Shown here piece by piece: positions 1-6,367 of a DNA stretch of 15,915 bases. A model generated the notes under the pieces. That model did no database searches, was not told where the DNA came from, and saw nothing but the letters and a program-made list of their open reading frames with translations. Position 1 is the stretch's first letter, and each line of letters begins with the position of its first letter. This stretch comes from Pirellulales bacterium (lineage in GTDB: Bacteria; Planctomycetota; Planctomycetia; Pirellulales; JAICIG01), in NCBI GenBank assembly GCA_025924495.1, contig JAICIG010000154.1, forward strand, positions 1-15,915, read 5' to 3'. The position numbers and the translations under genes are program-made.

Positions 1-2
1 GC

Positions 3-512
3 AAAACCTGGTTAGCCGAGCAACTGGCGGCCCGGAAAGGGCGACGATTGATCTCCGATTGGCGCCACGGCCTCGGAAACGCCGGCGAAATAGAGACCGA
101 GCCGGCCGGTTCGTCTGGCCGCGCTATCCAGACGGAGATAGAATTCCTCGCCTATCGACGACGATTATTGTCGCGCGCCGCTTTGCACCCAGGGGAGAGC
201 CGCTCGACCGAAGATTGGCTGATCAGCGATTTCTGGCTCGACCAATCGCTGGCTTGGGCAGCTCGGCTGGATTCCGCGGGACAAGAAGCGGTGCGTTCAG
301 CCTGGCAGCAAGCGCAAAGCGAAACGGTGCAGCCTAAGCTATTGATTGCCCTCGCAGCGCCGCCGGCAAGCAGTGTGGAAACGCTGCACCTGGCAAATGA
401 GCTGGATGCGTTGAGCCGGCGGCCAAACGTCGGCCCCGTGCTGCGGCTTCGCGCGGACGATCGAGAAGCCGGATTGCGAGAAGCCGAAGCCGCGCTGCGA
501 GCAATGCAATAA
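3..512 (+). CDS. C-terminal part of a deoxynucleoside-kinase-like protein (5' end outside window)
   Basis: The frame is open from the left edge to a TAA at 510-512, giving 169 residues with the start missing. Visible blocks fit the C-terminal half of a deoxynucleoside kinase domain. There is a Q-x4-FL-x2-R-like helix (QTEIEFLAYRRRLL), then DWLISDFWLDQSLAWA resembling the family's (V/I)SDY..-K..-FA block. PKLLIALAAP follows, resembling the PDL(L/I)YL strand, with an Arg-rich tail after it. From memory, planctomycetes carry FolK (dihydropteridine pyrophosphokinase) proteins with an added kinase-like domain, and folK often sits beside panC. A FolK-kinase fusion is therefore possible, but the FolK part would lie outside the window. 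The stop is 74 bases before panC, so the two are probably co-transcribed. The call is tentative because no P-loop is visible in this fragment. Confidence 0.5.
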   Translation, partial: KTWLAEQLAARKGRRLISDWRHGLGNAGEIETEPAGSSGRAIQTEIEFLAYRRRLLSRAALHPGESRSTEDWLISDFWLDQSLAWAARLDSAGQEAVRSAWQQAQSETVQPKLLIALAAPPASSVETLHLANELDALSRRPNVGPVLRLRADDREAGLREAEAALRAMQ

Positions 513-586
513 CCAATCGTCGACGGCAGGCTCGCCCGCCTGTTTCCAACCAATTCAGACGACCTTCCTTCCAGGACTTCCACCAG

Positions 587-1474
587 ATGCCTGCCGGCTC
601 GCCGACCGACGTCTCTCAAACGTCGCCTCTCCTCATCGCCACGCGCGAAGCGCTGCGAACGGCCGTACAGTCCGCGCGCCGCAAGGGTCAGTCGATTGGC
701 GTCGTGCCGACGATGGGAGCCTTGCACGCCGGGCACCTGAGCTTGCTGGAAGCGGCTCGCCGCGAATGCGACTTCACGATTGTGACGATCTTCGTGAATC
801 CGGCGCAGTTCGGTCCCAGCGAAGATTTTCAGCGTTATCCTCGCATGCTCGAAGCCGATCTGGAGGCAATTCGCCGCGTCGGCGCCGACGCCGTATTCGC
901 GCCCGAGCTGAGCGAAATGTACGGGCCTCAGCATGTCACGTTCGTCGAGGTGGGGGGCATCGCTGAACCGCTGGAAGGGAATTGCCGGCCAGGTCACTTC
1001 CGCGGCGTGGCGACAATCGTTTTGAAGCTGTTCAATGCGGTAATGCCAGACCGCGCCTACTTTGGCCAGAAGGACTTCCAGCAGACGCTCGTCGTCCGGC
1101 GAATGGTCGCCGATCTCGATTTGCCAATCGAAATTCGCGTTTGCCCGATCGTTCGGGAGCCCGACGGGTTGGCAATGAGCAGCCGCAATGCCTATCTCAG
1201 CCCCGTCGAACGGGAACAGGCGCTAGCCATCTCGCAGAGTTTGAATCGCGCGAGGTCGCTCGCAGCGGCCGGCGAGCGCACCGCGGAAAAGATTCTGGCG
1301 GCGATGCGCGAAGTGTTGCACCAAGCGCCGGGCGTGGAACTGGAATACCTGGTTTTAGTTGATCCAGAAAACCTGCAGCCCGTTCGGCAGTTGGCGGGAA
1401 CGACCTTGGCCGCCATCGCGGCGAAGGTCGGTAAGACGCGATTGATCGATAACTGCCTATTACTGACCGGTTGA
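587..1474 (+). CDS. panC: Pantothenate synthetase (pantoate--beta-alanine ligase)
   Basis: PanC joins pantoate and beta-alanine using ATP, via a pantoyl-adenylate, in the last step of pantothenate (vitamin B5) synthesis in the cytoplasm. The 295-residue length is normal, with about 15 extra residues at the N-terminus. The signature motifs are all present and in order: PTMGALHAGH at 41-50 (the HIGH-like nucleotide motif), NPAQF at 71-75, the EG-x2-RPGHFRGV block at 130-141, GQKD-x-QQ at 160-166 and MSSRN at 197-201. The ATG at 587 is preceded by a weak AGGA 10 bases upstream. The TGA at 1472-1474 lies 29 bases before the preferred lgt start. No pathway partner (panB, panD) is in the window. 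No key residue appears to be missing. Confidence 0.97.
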   Translation: MPAGSPTDVSQTSPLLIATREALRTAVQSARRKGQSIGVVPTMGALHAGHLSLLEAARRECDFTIVTIFVNPAQFGPSEDFQRYPRMLEADLEAIRRVGADAVFAPELSEMYGPQHVTFVEVGGIAEPLEGNCRPGHFRGVATIVLKLFNAVMPDRAYFGQKDFQQTLVVRRMVADLDLPIEIRVCPIVREPDGLAMSSRNAYLSPVEREQALAISQSLNRARSLAAAGERTAEKILAAMREVLHQAPGVELEYLVLVDPENLQPVRQLAGTTLAAIAAKVGKTRLIDNCLLLTG

Positions 1475-1503
1475 ACTCAGGCCTCTCGGCGCGGCTCAAC
1501 ATC

Positions 1504-2799
1504 ATGTTGCAAACATTGTTTCATATTCCGCTCAAAGTGGCCGGCGTGCCGACGTTCGGTTTTGGCTGGCTGCTGGCAGTGTGGGCCGTCGGTTCGATCG
1601 CATTCGTGGCTCGGCTAGTGCGTCAACACGGCTGGAGCGCAGAAACGAAAAGTCACCTGCCGCTCCTCGGCGTCATCGGCCTGGTCATCGCCTTTGTGCT
1701 GCCGCAACTGTGCGACCGCTATGGGCTGCCAATCCGCGGCTACGGCACGATGATGCTGCTCGGCGTTTCCTCGGGCGTAGGCCTGGCGGCATATCGAGCC
1801 CGGCGGTTGGGCCTCGATCCAGAAATGATCTTTTCGCTCGCCTTCTGGCTATTTCTGGCCGGCATTTTCGGCGCGCGGTTGTTTTATGTCATCGAATACT
1901 GGCCCGACTATCAGCGCGAGACGTGGCTGGAAACCGTGAAGCAAGTCATCAATTTCACGAATGGCGGTCTCGTTGTGTTTGGTTCGGCGATCGGGGCGGG
2001 GCTCGCGCTGGTCGCATTCGTATATAAGTATCGCCTGCCCGGCTTGGCGCTGGCGGATCTGATTTCTCCCAGCCTGATGCTCGGCTTGGCCCTGGGGCGC
2101 GTCGGCTGCTTTCTCAATGGTTGCTGTTTCGGCGGCGCTTGCGAACTTCCGTGGGCTGTGCGATTCCCGATCGGCAGCCCTCCCTATTTGGAGCAACTGG
2201 AATCGCACCGGCTTTATTTGCATGGACTGGAGTTGGGGAACTACCTGCGCCGATCTCCGCCCTTGATTACCGCAGTCCAACCCGCTTCGCCTGCCGAGCG
2301 GGCGGGACTGGCGGCCGGCCAAATCATTGCGCGCATCGTCGACAAGCGCAAAGGCCTCGACGAAAAGACGCCGACCGTGCACGACGCGGTCCTGGCTTTG
2401 ACATCGATCGACGGCGCAGGCGAACGGTTCGAGGTGTATACCGACGACGACTCCGTGCCCAAGATAGTCACGCTGGCGGCGACCGAAACAAGTTTGCCGA
2501 TCCATCCGGCTCAGCTCTACAGCGCCGTCGATGCACTCCTGCTCTGCTTGCTGTTGCTGGCGTATTATCCGTATCGCCGGCGCGACGGCGAAGTATTCGC
2601 GTTAATGGCGACCATTCACCCGATTGCGCGGTTTCTGCAAGAAATTGTCCGCATCGACGAGAAAGCCGTGTTCAACACCGGCCTGAGCATCTCCCAGAAT
2701 ATCAGCCTGGTCATGCTGGCCGGCGCGGTTGGGTTGTGGATTTACCTGCTGCGGCAGCCTCGGCGCATGGCTTGGCCGGCTTACGCCCAGGGGGGCTGA
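1504..2799 (+). CDS. lgt: Prolipoprotein diacylglyceryl transferase family protein with N-terminal membrane extension and PDZ-like insertion
   Basis: Lgt moves diacylglycerol from phosphatidylglycerol to the lipobox cysteine of prolipoproteins in the inner membrane. The protein has 431 residues against roughly 260-300 in typical Lgt. The core starts near residue 78 (IRGYGTMMLLG, where Y80 aligns with E. coli Y26). It continues with GARLFYVIEYW (123-133), NGGLVVFGSAIG (153-164), GRVGCFLNGCCFG (198-210), HPAQLYS (334-340) and ARFLQEIVR (375-383), which keeps the R-x3-E pair. Residues 1-75 add about two membrane helices. Residues about 247-332 form a PDZ-like insertion (VQPASPAERAGLAAGQIIARI) between two core membrane segments. 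By eye, E. coli H103, N146 and E151 are replaced by Phe159, Cys202 and Cys207. The start is ATG 1504 (MLQTLFHIPL); a TTG at 1471 overlapping the panC stop would add 11 unremarkable residues. It could be an Lgt-family paralogue rather than the housekeeping enzyme. Confidence 0.85.
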   Translation: MLQTLFHIPLKVAGVPTFGFGWLLAVWAVGSIAFVARLVRQHGWSAETKSHLPLLGVIGLVIAFVLPQLCDRYGLPIRGYGTMMLLGVSSGVGLAAYRARRLGLDPEMIFSLAFWLFLAGIFGARLFYVIEYWPDYQRETWLETVKQVINFTNGGLVVFGSAIGAGLALVAFVYKYRLPGLALADLISPSLMLGLALGRVGCFLNGCCFGGACELPWAVRFPIGSPPYLEQLESHRLYLHGLELGNYLRRSPPLITAVQPASPAERAGLAAGQIIARIVDKRKGLDEKTPTVHDAVLALTSIDGAGERFEVYTDDDSVPKIVTLAATETSLPIHPAQLYSAVDALLLCLLLLAYYPYRRRDGEVFALMATIHPIARFLQEIVRIDEKAVFNTGLSISQNISLVMLAGAVGLWIYLLRQPRRMAWPAYAQGG

Positions 2800-2804
2800 G
2801 AAGT

Positions 2805-2833
2805 TTGACAGCCGTCGGCGTCGGCAGGATGAT
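2805..2833 (+). promoter_or_regulatory. Possible housekeeping promoter between lgt and the sigma gene
   Basis: A perfect TTGACA (2805-2810) is followed after 17 bases by GATGAT (2828-2833), which matches TATAAT at 4 of 6 positions. It lies just after the lgt stop and would give a leader of about 165 bases for the sigma gene. The weak -10 makes this uncertain. The 207-base gap from 2800 to 3006 shows no convincing terminator for the upstream genes. Confidence 0.25.
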
Positions 2834-2975
2834 AAAGCGCCGGTGGCGGCGGGAGCCGCTCGGCCCGCCAGACGAAGTCCGAATTGGAAGAACTTGAGAC
2901 TTTTTCGGGCTATCGCGAAGCGGCGCCCCCCGGCAAGCAGCGACTCAGGAAATAGCTTAGCAGCGGAACTCGAAG

Positions 2976-3003
2976 GGAACTTTCGTACGCCTAGGGCGTC
3001 GAA
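2976..3003 (+). promoter_or_regulatory. Candidate ECF (RpoE-like) promoter for the sigma gene
   Basis: GGAACTT at 2976-2982, followed after 15 bases by GTCGAA (2998-3003), closely matches the RpoE-type consensus GGAACTT-N15/16-GTCTAA. Many ECF sigma factors drive their own gene, so autoregulation is the natural reading. The predicted transcription start falls around 3008-3010, at or inside the annotated ATG. That implies either a leaderless message or use of a slightly later start such as GTG 3019. A second GGAACT occurs just upstream at 2965-2970. Confidence 0.5.
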
Positions 3004-3006
3004 AGT
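2979..3006. repeat. 28-bp near-perfect palindrome abutting the sigma gene start codon
   Basis: The arms are ACTTTCG (2979-2985) and CGAAAGT (3000-3006), with inner arms ACGCC (2987-2991) and GGCGT (2995-2999). Only one base (T2986) is unpaired, and the central triplet is TAG. All twelve base pairs are Watson-Crick. The palindrome covers the end of the candidate -35, the whole spacer and the -10, and its last base touches the ATG at 3007. It could be an operator for a dimeric regulator, or an RNA hairpin at the 5' end of read-through transcripts. It lacks a T-run, so it is not an intrinsic terminator. Confidence 0.75.
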
Positions 3007-3579
3007 ATGTGGCTCGCGGTGGAAGACGATCAATTGATCAACGAAGCCCTCGCCGGCAACTCAGCATCGTTCGGGCTCTTGGTGCGCAAGTACCAGGACC
3101 GCTTGTTCAATACCTTGACCCACGTCATGGGCTCGCCCGAAGACGCGCGAGACGTGGCCCAGGACGCGTTTGTCAAAGCCTTCCTTAAACTGGAGACCTT
3201 CGAGCGCTCGAGCGCTTTTTACACCTGGTTGTACCGGATTGCGTTCAATGCCGCGGTGAGCTGTAAGCGGCGGCAAAAGCCCGCGATCTCGATGGATCAG
3301 CAGCGAGAACAGTGGGGGCAGGATCCTCCCGGCAATGAAGCGCCGCCCGAGGATCGGCTCGAACGGCAGGAGCTGGCCGCACAAGTCCAGGGCGCCCTGG
3401 CCAGACTAAGCGAAGAACACCGCAGCATCGTCGTCCTACGGGAGGTCGATGGGTGCGACTACGACACGATCGCAGAAATACTCGGCTTGCCGGTAGGAAC
3501 GGTTCGCAGCCGCCTGCACCGCGCCCGGCTGCAATTACGGTGCGAATTGAAACAAGTGCTCCAACCTGATCACCCTTAG
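3007..3579 (+). CDS. ECF-type RNA polymerase sigma factor (RpoE-like)
   Basis: This is a sigma-70 family group 4 factor of 190 residues that would direct RNA polymerase to a dedicated regulon. Region 2 spans about 22-90 and contains the typical YQDRLFNTLTHVMGSPEDARDVAQDAFVKAF and the WLYRIAFNAA block. After an acidic linker (93-120), region 4 (about 125-178) shows LSEEHRSIVVLREVDGCDYDTIA and the helix-turn-helix LPVGTVRSRLHRAR. Region 3 is absent, as in ECF factors. The ATG at 3007 has no clear ribosome-binding site; GTG at 3019 (VEDDQLINEAL) is an alternative suggested by the promoter position. The membrane anti-sigma gene begins 30 bases after its stop, in the usual sigma/anti-sigma order. 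The exact ECF group cannot be assigned by eye. Confidence 0.93.
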   Translation: MWLAVEDDQLINEALAGNSASFGLLVRKYQDRLFNTLTHVMGSPEDARDVAQDAFVKAFLKLETFERSSAFYTWLYRIAFNAAVSCKRRQKPAISMDQQREQWGQDPPGNEAPPEDRLERQELAAQVQGALARLSEEHRSIVVLREVDGCDYDTIAEILGLPVGTVRSRLHRARLQLRCELKQVLQPDHP

Positions 3580-3609
3580 AGATTTCGCTCGCGTACTCGG
3601 CACGTTTCC

Positions 3610-5523
3610 ATGAATCCGATCCCCGACGACGAACTGATTAGCGCCTACCTCGACGGCGAGCTGAGCGAAGCCGAGCGGGCTCGCGCCGAGGCCATCTTGG
3701 CGGAGCAGCCCGAAGCGCGCCAATTGCTCGAAGATTTGCGCGCGTTGCGGGGCGGGTTCGAAGGACTGCCGAGTCATCGCGTCGACCTCACGTTTCTAGA
3801 TCGCGTCATGCGAAGCGCCGAGCGCGAGATGCTCTTGGGCGAACCGCCCAGCGTCAAATTCGAACACGTCGAAGGCGAACCGACCGAGATGCGACTGGCA
3901 TCGGTCGAACGCAGCCATCATCAGCGAGAGCCGCGTCATCCATCGGCGCGTGGCGAAAGTTGGCAGCGATGGCGCCGGCCGCTGGCCTGGGCCGGGTTGG
4001 CGCTGGCCGCCGGCGTACTGATTATGGTCGTAGAACGCGCCCCCCAGGCGCCCGTACGCCGCGGCCAAATCGCCGAGGCGCCGGCCGCGGCTCCGAAGAA
4101 CGCAGAGTTCCGGGCTCCCGAGGCCAAGACCCCGCAGGCGGGAGAGAAATCGGCTCGAACCGCATCAACTCGCGACGCACAAGAGGATTTGTCGACGGAG
4201 TTCAGAGATACAGAAGAATCGGCGGCTTCGAGTAAGTCGGGCAATATGCCGCTGCCAGCGGGCGGGCCGGCCGCGCGAATTTCGGAATCCTCGCCCAAAT
4301 CGGCGGCCGCTCCTCTGCCAGCGCCCTTGGAATCAGGCGTGCGTGGAGCCCCTCCGGCCACACGAGCCAGCGGCCAGGGCGACGCTGAAAAGGAGTCCGA
4401 TGCCAAATCGGCAACGCCGGCGGCAGGATTTGGCTATCGCTTCGGATTGGCAAAGCAGCAAGACGCCGCCAACATGGCGTACGAAGTAGAACGACTCGAG
4501 GATGGCGAGCTGGTCTCCGAGCCGCTGAACGAAAAGACATTGATCATCTGGTGTGATGTCGACAAGAACGTGGCAGATCGTCCTGAATTCCGTCGCTTGC
4601 TGGCCAGTAATGGCATTGCCTGGCAACCCGAGAACGCAGGGGCCGGCCAGTCGGCCACGCTCGATAGGAAACTCAAGGAAGGCGGCAAAGCGGGTGCTGC
4701 GAAGGAGCCGCAGCAGACCAATCACGCACAGTCTGGTCTTGAGAAGGCGGAGGCGCCTGTAGAACAAAAAGCCTCTTCGCTTGGCGGGCTGGGCGACCGA
4801 TTGTCGCAACGATCTGCCGCTCGCGAGAACTTGCAACGCGCTCAAGTCGTGTCCGAAGCGCTGAATCGGGCCGATTCCGATTATGTATTTCTCGAAGCGC
4901 CCGCCGAACAACTAAAAGGCGTGTTGGCCGAGATCGATCGTCATCCGGAATTATTCCTCTCCGTTAATGTCGAGCCAGCGCCCGAAGCGCCCGAGCAAAG
5001 GGCCTATGCGGCTTACAATCGCGGCCGAGCGTTGAAGGACGAGAATAAGTCGAATTTGGCGGCGGACAGAGAGAGCAAACGCGAAAGCGATTACTTCAAG
5101 CAGCCACAGCAGGCGGACAAGCTCAAAACGGCGAAGCAGCAAGCGTCTCAAACCATGCTAGGGCGCGCCCAGCGAGTGATGGTATTGCCGCAAGATGAAG
5201 AGATGCTTAAAGAACAACCGGAGGACGCCATGCAGAAAACTCCGAGCGGCGGGGTCGCCGGTAAGCCGGCTTCGGCTCAGAGCCGAGCGATGTCGCGCAA
5301 CGAACGCTCTAAAGAGGCGTCTAAAAAAGACACCGCCGATGAAACCGCTCCGGCGGAGCCTGCCGACAAGCGGGCAAACTTGGCCAAGAAGATTACCGAC
5401 TCGCCGCCCGACGCCTCAGAAACCGACCGCGCCCCAGACTACCAGCAGGCGCTGTTCATTTTCCGACGCGTGCAAACTCCTCCCGCCGCCGCCGTTCCCG
5501 CGCCCGCCAAGGACGGCAAGTAA
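3610..5523 (+). CDS. Large single-pass membrane anti-sigma-factor-like protein
   Basis: It probably binds and restrains the sigma factor encoded just upstream. Residues 1-50 (DDELISAYLDGELSEAERARAEAIL) match the anti-sigma N-terminal fold of the zf-HC2 type, but have no Cys or His zinc ligands. One membrane helix lies at about 123-141, after WRRP, so the N-terminus should be cytoplasmic and about 495 residues external. Residues 145-275 and 455-600 are low-complexity Ala/Pro/Lys/Glu/Gln segments. Two structured blocks stand out: 291-341 (KTLIIWCDVDKNV, FRRLLASNGIAW), with the only cysteine at 315, and 410-456 (DYVFLEAPAEQLKGVLAEI). They read like halves of one domain split by an insertion. At 637 residues it is far longer than classical anti-sigma proteins of 80-250. 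The outer part is unrecognised; it could sense envelope stress. The ATG at 3610 has no evident ribosome-binding site. Confidence 0.75.
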   Translation: MNPIPDDELISAYLDGELSEAERARAEAILAEQPEARQLLEDLRALRGGFEGLPSHRVDLTFLDRVMRSAEREMLLGEPPSVKFEHVEGEPTEMRLASVERSHHQREPRHPSARGESWQRWRRPLAWAGLALAAGVLIMVVERAPQAPVRRGQIAEAPAAAPKNAEFRAPEAKTPQAGEKSARTASTRDAQEDLSTEFRDTEESAASSKSGNMPLPAGGPAARISESSPKSAAAPLPAPLESGVRGAPPATRASGQGDAEKESDAKSATPAAGFGYRFGLAKQQDAANMAYEVERLEDGELVSEPLNEKTLIIWCDVDKNVADRPEFRRLLASNGIAWQPENAGAGQSATLDRKLKEGGKAGAAKEPQQTNHAQSGLEKAEAPVEQKASSLGGLGDRLSQRSAARENLQRAQVVSEALNRADSDYVFLEAPAEQLKGVLAEIDRHPELFLSVNVEPAPEAPEQRAYAAYNRGRALKDENKSNLAADRESKRESDYFKQPQQADKLKTAKQQASQTMLGRAQRVMVLPQDEEMLKEQPEDAMQKTPSGGVAGKPASAQSRAMSRNERSKEASKKDTADETAPAEPADKRANLAKKITDSPPDASETDRAPDYQQALFIFRRVQTPPAAAVPAPAKDGK

Positions 5524-5536
5524 GCGCGGCCGTTCC

Positions 5537-5560
5537 GCCCGGGAAATCTCGGGCAATTCT
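5537..5560 (+). terminator. Possible weak intrinsic terminator after the anti-sigma gene
   Basis: GCCCGGG (5537-5543), loop AAAT, CTCGGGC (5548-5554) gives a 7-bp stem with one G-U pair, 13 bases after the stop codon. It is followed by AATTCT and then TTGACTT, only moderately T-rich. The position is right for ending the sigma/anti-sigma transcript, but the poor T-run makes efficiency uncertain. Confidence 0.4.
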
Positions 5561-5613
5561 TGACTTCGACACTCTCGAAGGTTCAGGCCGCAGCCATCCA
5601 GCAGGATGTTCAT

Positions 5614-5642
5614 TTGTCTTCGGCTCTCGCCCGACATACAAT
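5614..5642 (+). promoter_or_regulatory. Sigma-70-type promoter of the TetR/exporter operon
   Basis: TTGTCT (5614-5619, 4 of 6 against TTGACA) and TACAAT (5637-5642, 5 of 6 against TATAAT) are separated by exactly 17 bases. Transcription would begin near 5649-5650, giving a leader of about 43 bases before the tetR ATG at 5693. The promoter sits inside the apparent upstream extension of the tetR frame, which argues against any earlier start codon. Confidence 0.55.
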
Positions 5643-5645
5643 TGT

Positions 5646-5663
5646 TTGAAACACTTGTTTTAA
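5646..5663. promoter_or_regulatory. Candidate TetR-family operator
   Basis: TTGAAACACTTGTTTTAA is an 18-bp inverted repeat with 8-base arms, one mismatched pair (G5648/T5661) and a CT centre. It begins four bases after the -10 and covers the predicted transcription start, a classic place for repressor blockade. It is AT-rich in a GC-rich region. The likely ligand is the TetR-type protein encoded 30 bases downstream. Confidence 0.5.
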
Positions 5664-5692
5664 TTGGCTGTTTGGACTGCGGTCGTGGGACC

Positions 5693-6367
5693 ATGCAAAT
5701 GACTGAAATCGATGACACGAAGCATCGCCTGCTGGAAACGGCGGGGATGGTTTTTGCCGAAAAGGGCTATCGCGCCGCCACCGTGCGGGAAATCTGCCAT
5801 CGCGCCGGCGTCAATCTAGCTGCAGTCAACTATCACTTCGGCGATAAGCAGCGGTTGTACATCGAAAGCGTCAAACGGGCTCACTTTTGCCGAGGACAGC
5901 AAATTCCGGCGCCCGCCTGGCCGGAAGGAACGCCTGCAGATGCCAGGCTGCGCGATGTAATACTCGCCATTCTCTCGCGGATGTTGAGTGCGCCCGATGA
6001 TGCCTGGCAAGGACAGCTCATGCTCCGCGAATTGCAGCAGCCGACGGCGGCGTGCAGCGAGTTGGTGCGCGATTATATGCGTCCGCAGTTCGAACTGATG
6101 ATGTCGCTGTTGGGCGAATTGTTGCCCGACGAAGTCGATGAAAACCGGCTGCGACTGATCACCTTCGGTATCGTGGGTCAGTGCCTCCATTTCCGTTTGG
6201 GCCGGCCGATCCTCGGACTGCTCACGCCGTCTGAGGAATACCGGCGTTATCAGGCCGACTATCTGGCCGAGCATATTGCCGACTGGACGTTGGCGGCCAT
6301 CGAGGGCTTGAGGCAGCGCGCCGGGCGTGAGCGGCGGAAGCTCGCCGGGCAAGGAGCGCAGCCGTGA
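5693..6367 (+). CDS. TetR-family transcriptional repressor (CecR/DUF1956-like)
   Basis: This is probably the ligand-responsive repressor of the exporter operon it heads. Residues 10-55 form the TetR DNA-binding domain: LLETAGMVFAEKGYRAATVREICHRAG, then the recognition region VNLAAVNYHFGDKQRLY. The NYHF-x-DK-x2-LY pattern and the following 150-residue all-helical region resemble the CecR (YbiH) group. In E. coli, CecR controls an HlyD-ABC exporter cluster, so the context here is parallel. The chosen start is ATG 5693 (224 residues); ATG 5699 is equally possible and is better spaced from GTGGGA. The frame stays open to 5606, but that extension would contain the promoter and operator. Its TGA overlaps the GTG of the permease (GTGA), pointing to translational coupling. 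Confidence 0.88.
   Translation: MQMTEIDDTKHRLLETAGMVFAEKGYRAATVREICHRAGVNLAAVNYHFGDKQRLYIESVKRAHFCRGQQIPAPAWPEGTPADARLRDVILAILSRMLSAPDDAWQGQLMLRELQQPTAACSELVRDYMRPQFELMMSLLGELLPDEVDENRLRLITFGIVGQCLHFRLGRPILGLLTPSEEYRRYQADYLAEHIADWTLAAIEGLRQRAGRERRKLAGQGAQP

Noticed and set aside
152..997. 281-codon minus-strand open frame across the kinase-like tail and panC
   Set aside because: It spans two recognised + genes and their gap, and its product is low-complexity Arg/Ser-rich.
1471..1503. TTG start for lgt overlapping the panC stop
   Set aside because: It is a rare start codon and adds residues unlike the family. ATG 1504 gives an N-terminus (MLQTLFHIPL) that fits what I recall of planctomycete Lgt proteins.
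2846..2859. GCGGC/GCCGC mini-hairpin after lgt as a terminator
   Set aside because: The stem has only five pairs and no T-run follows, so it is ordinary for GC-rich sequence.
5606..5692. Upstream ATG extending the TetR protein by 29 residues
   Set aside because: The extension would contain the predicted promoter -10 and operator, and its residues do not resemble a TetR N-terminus.
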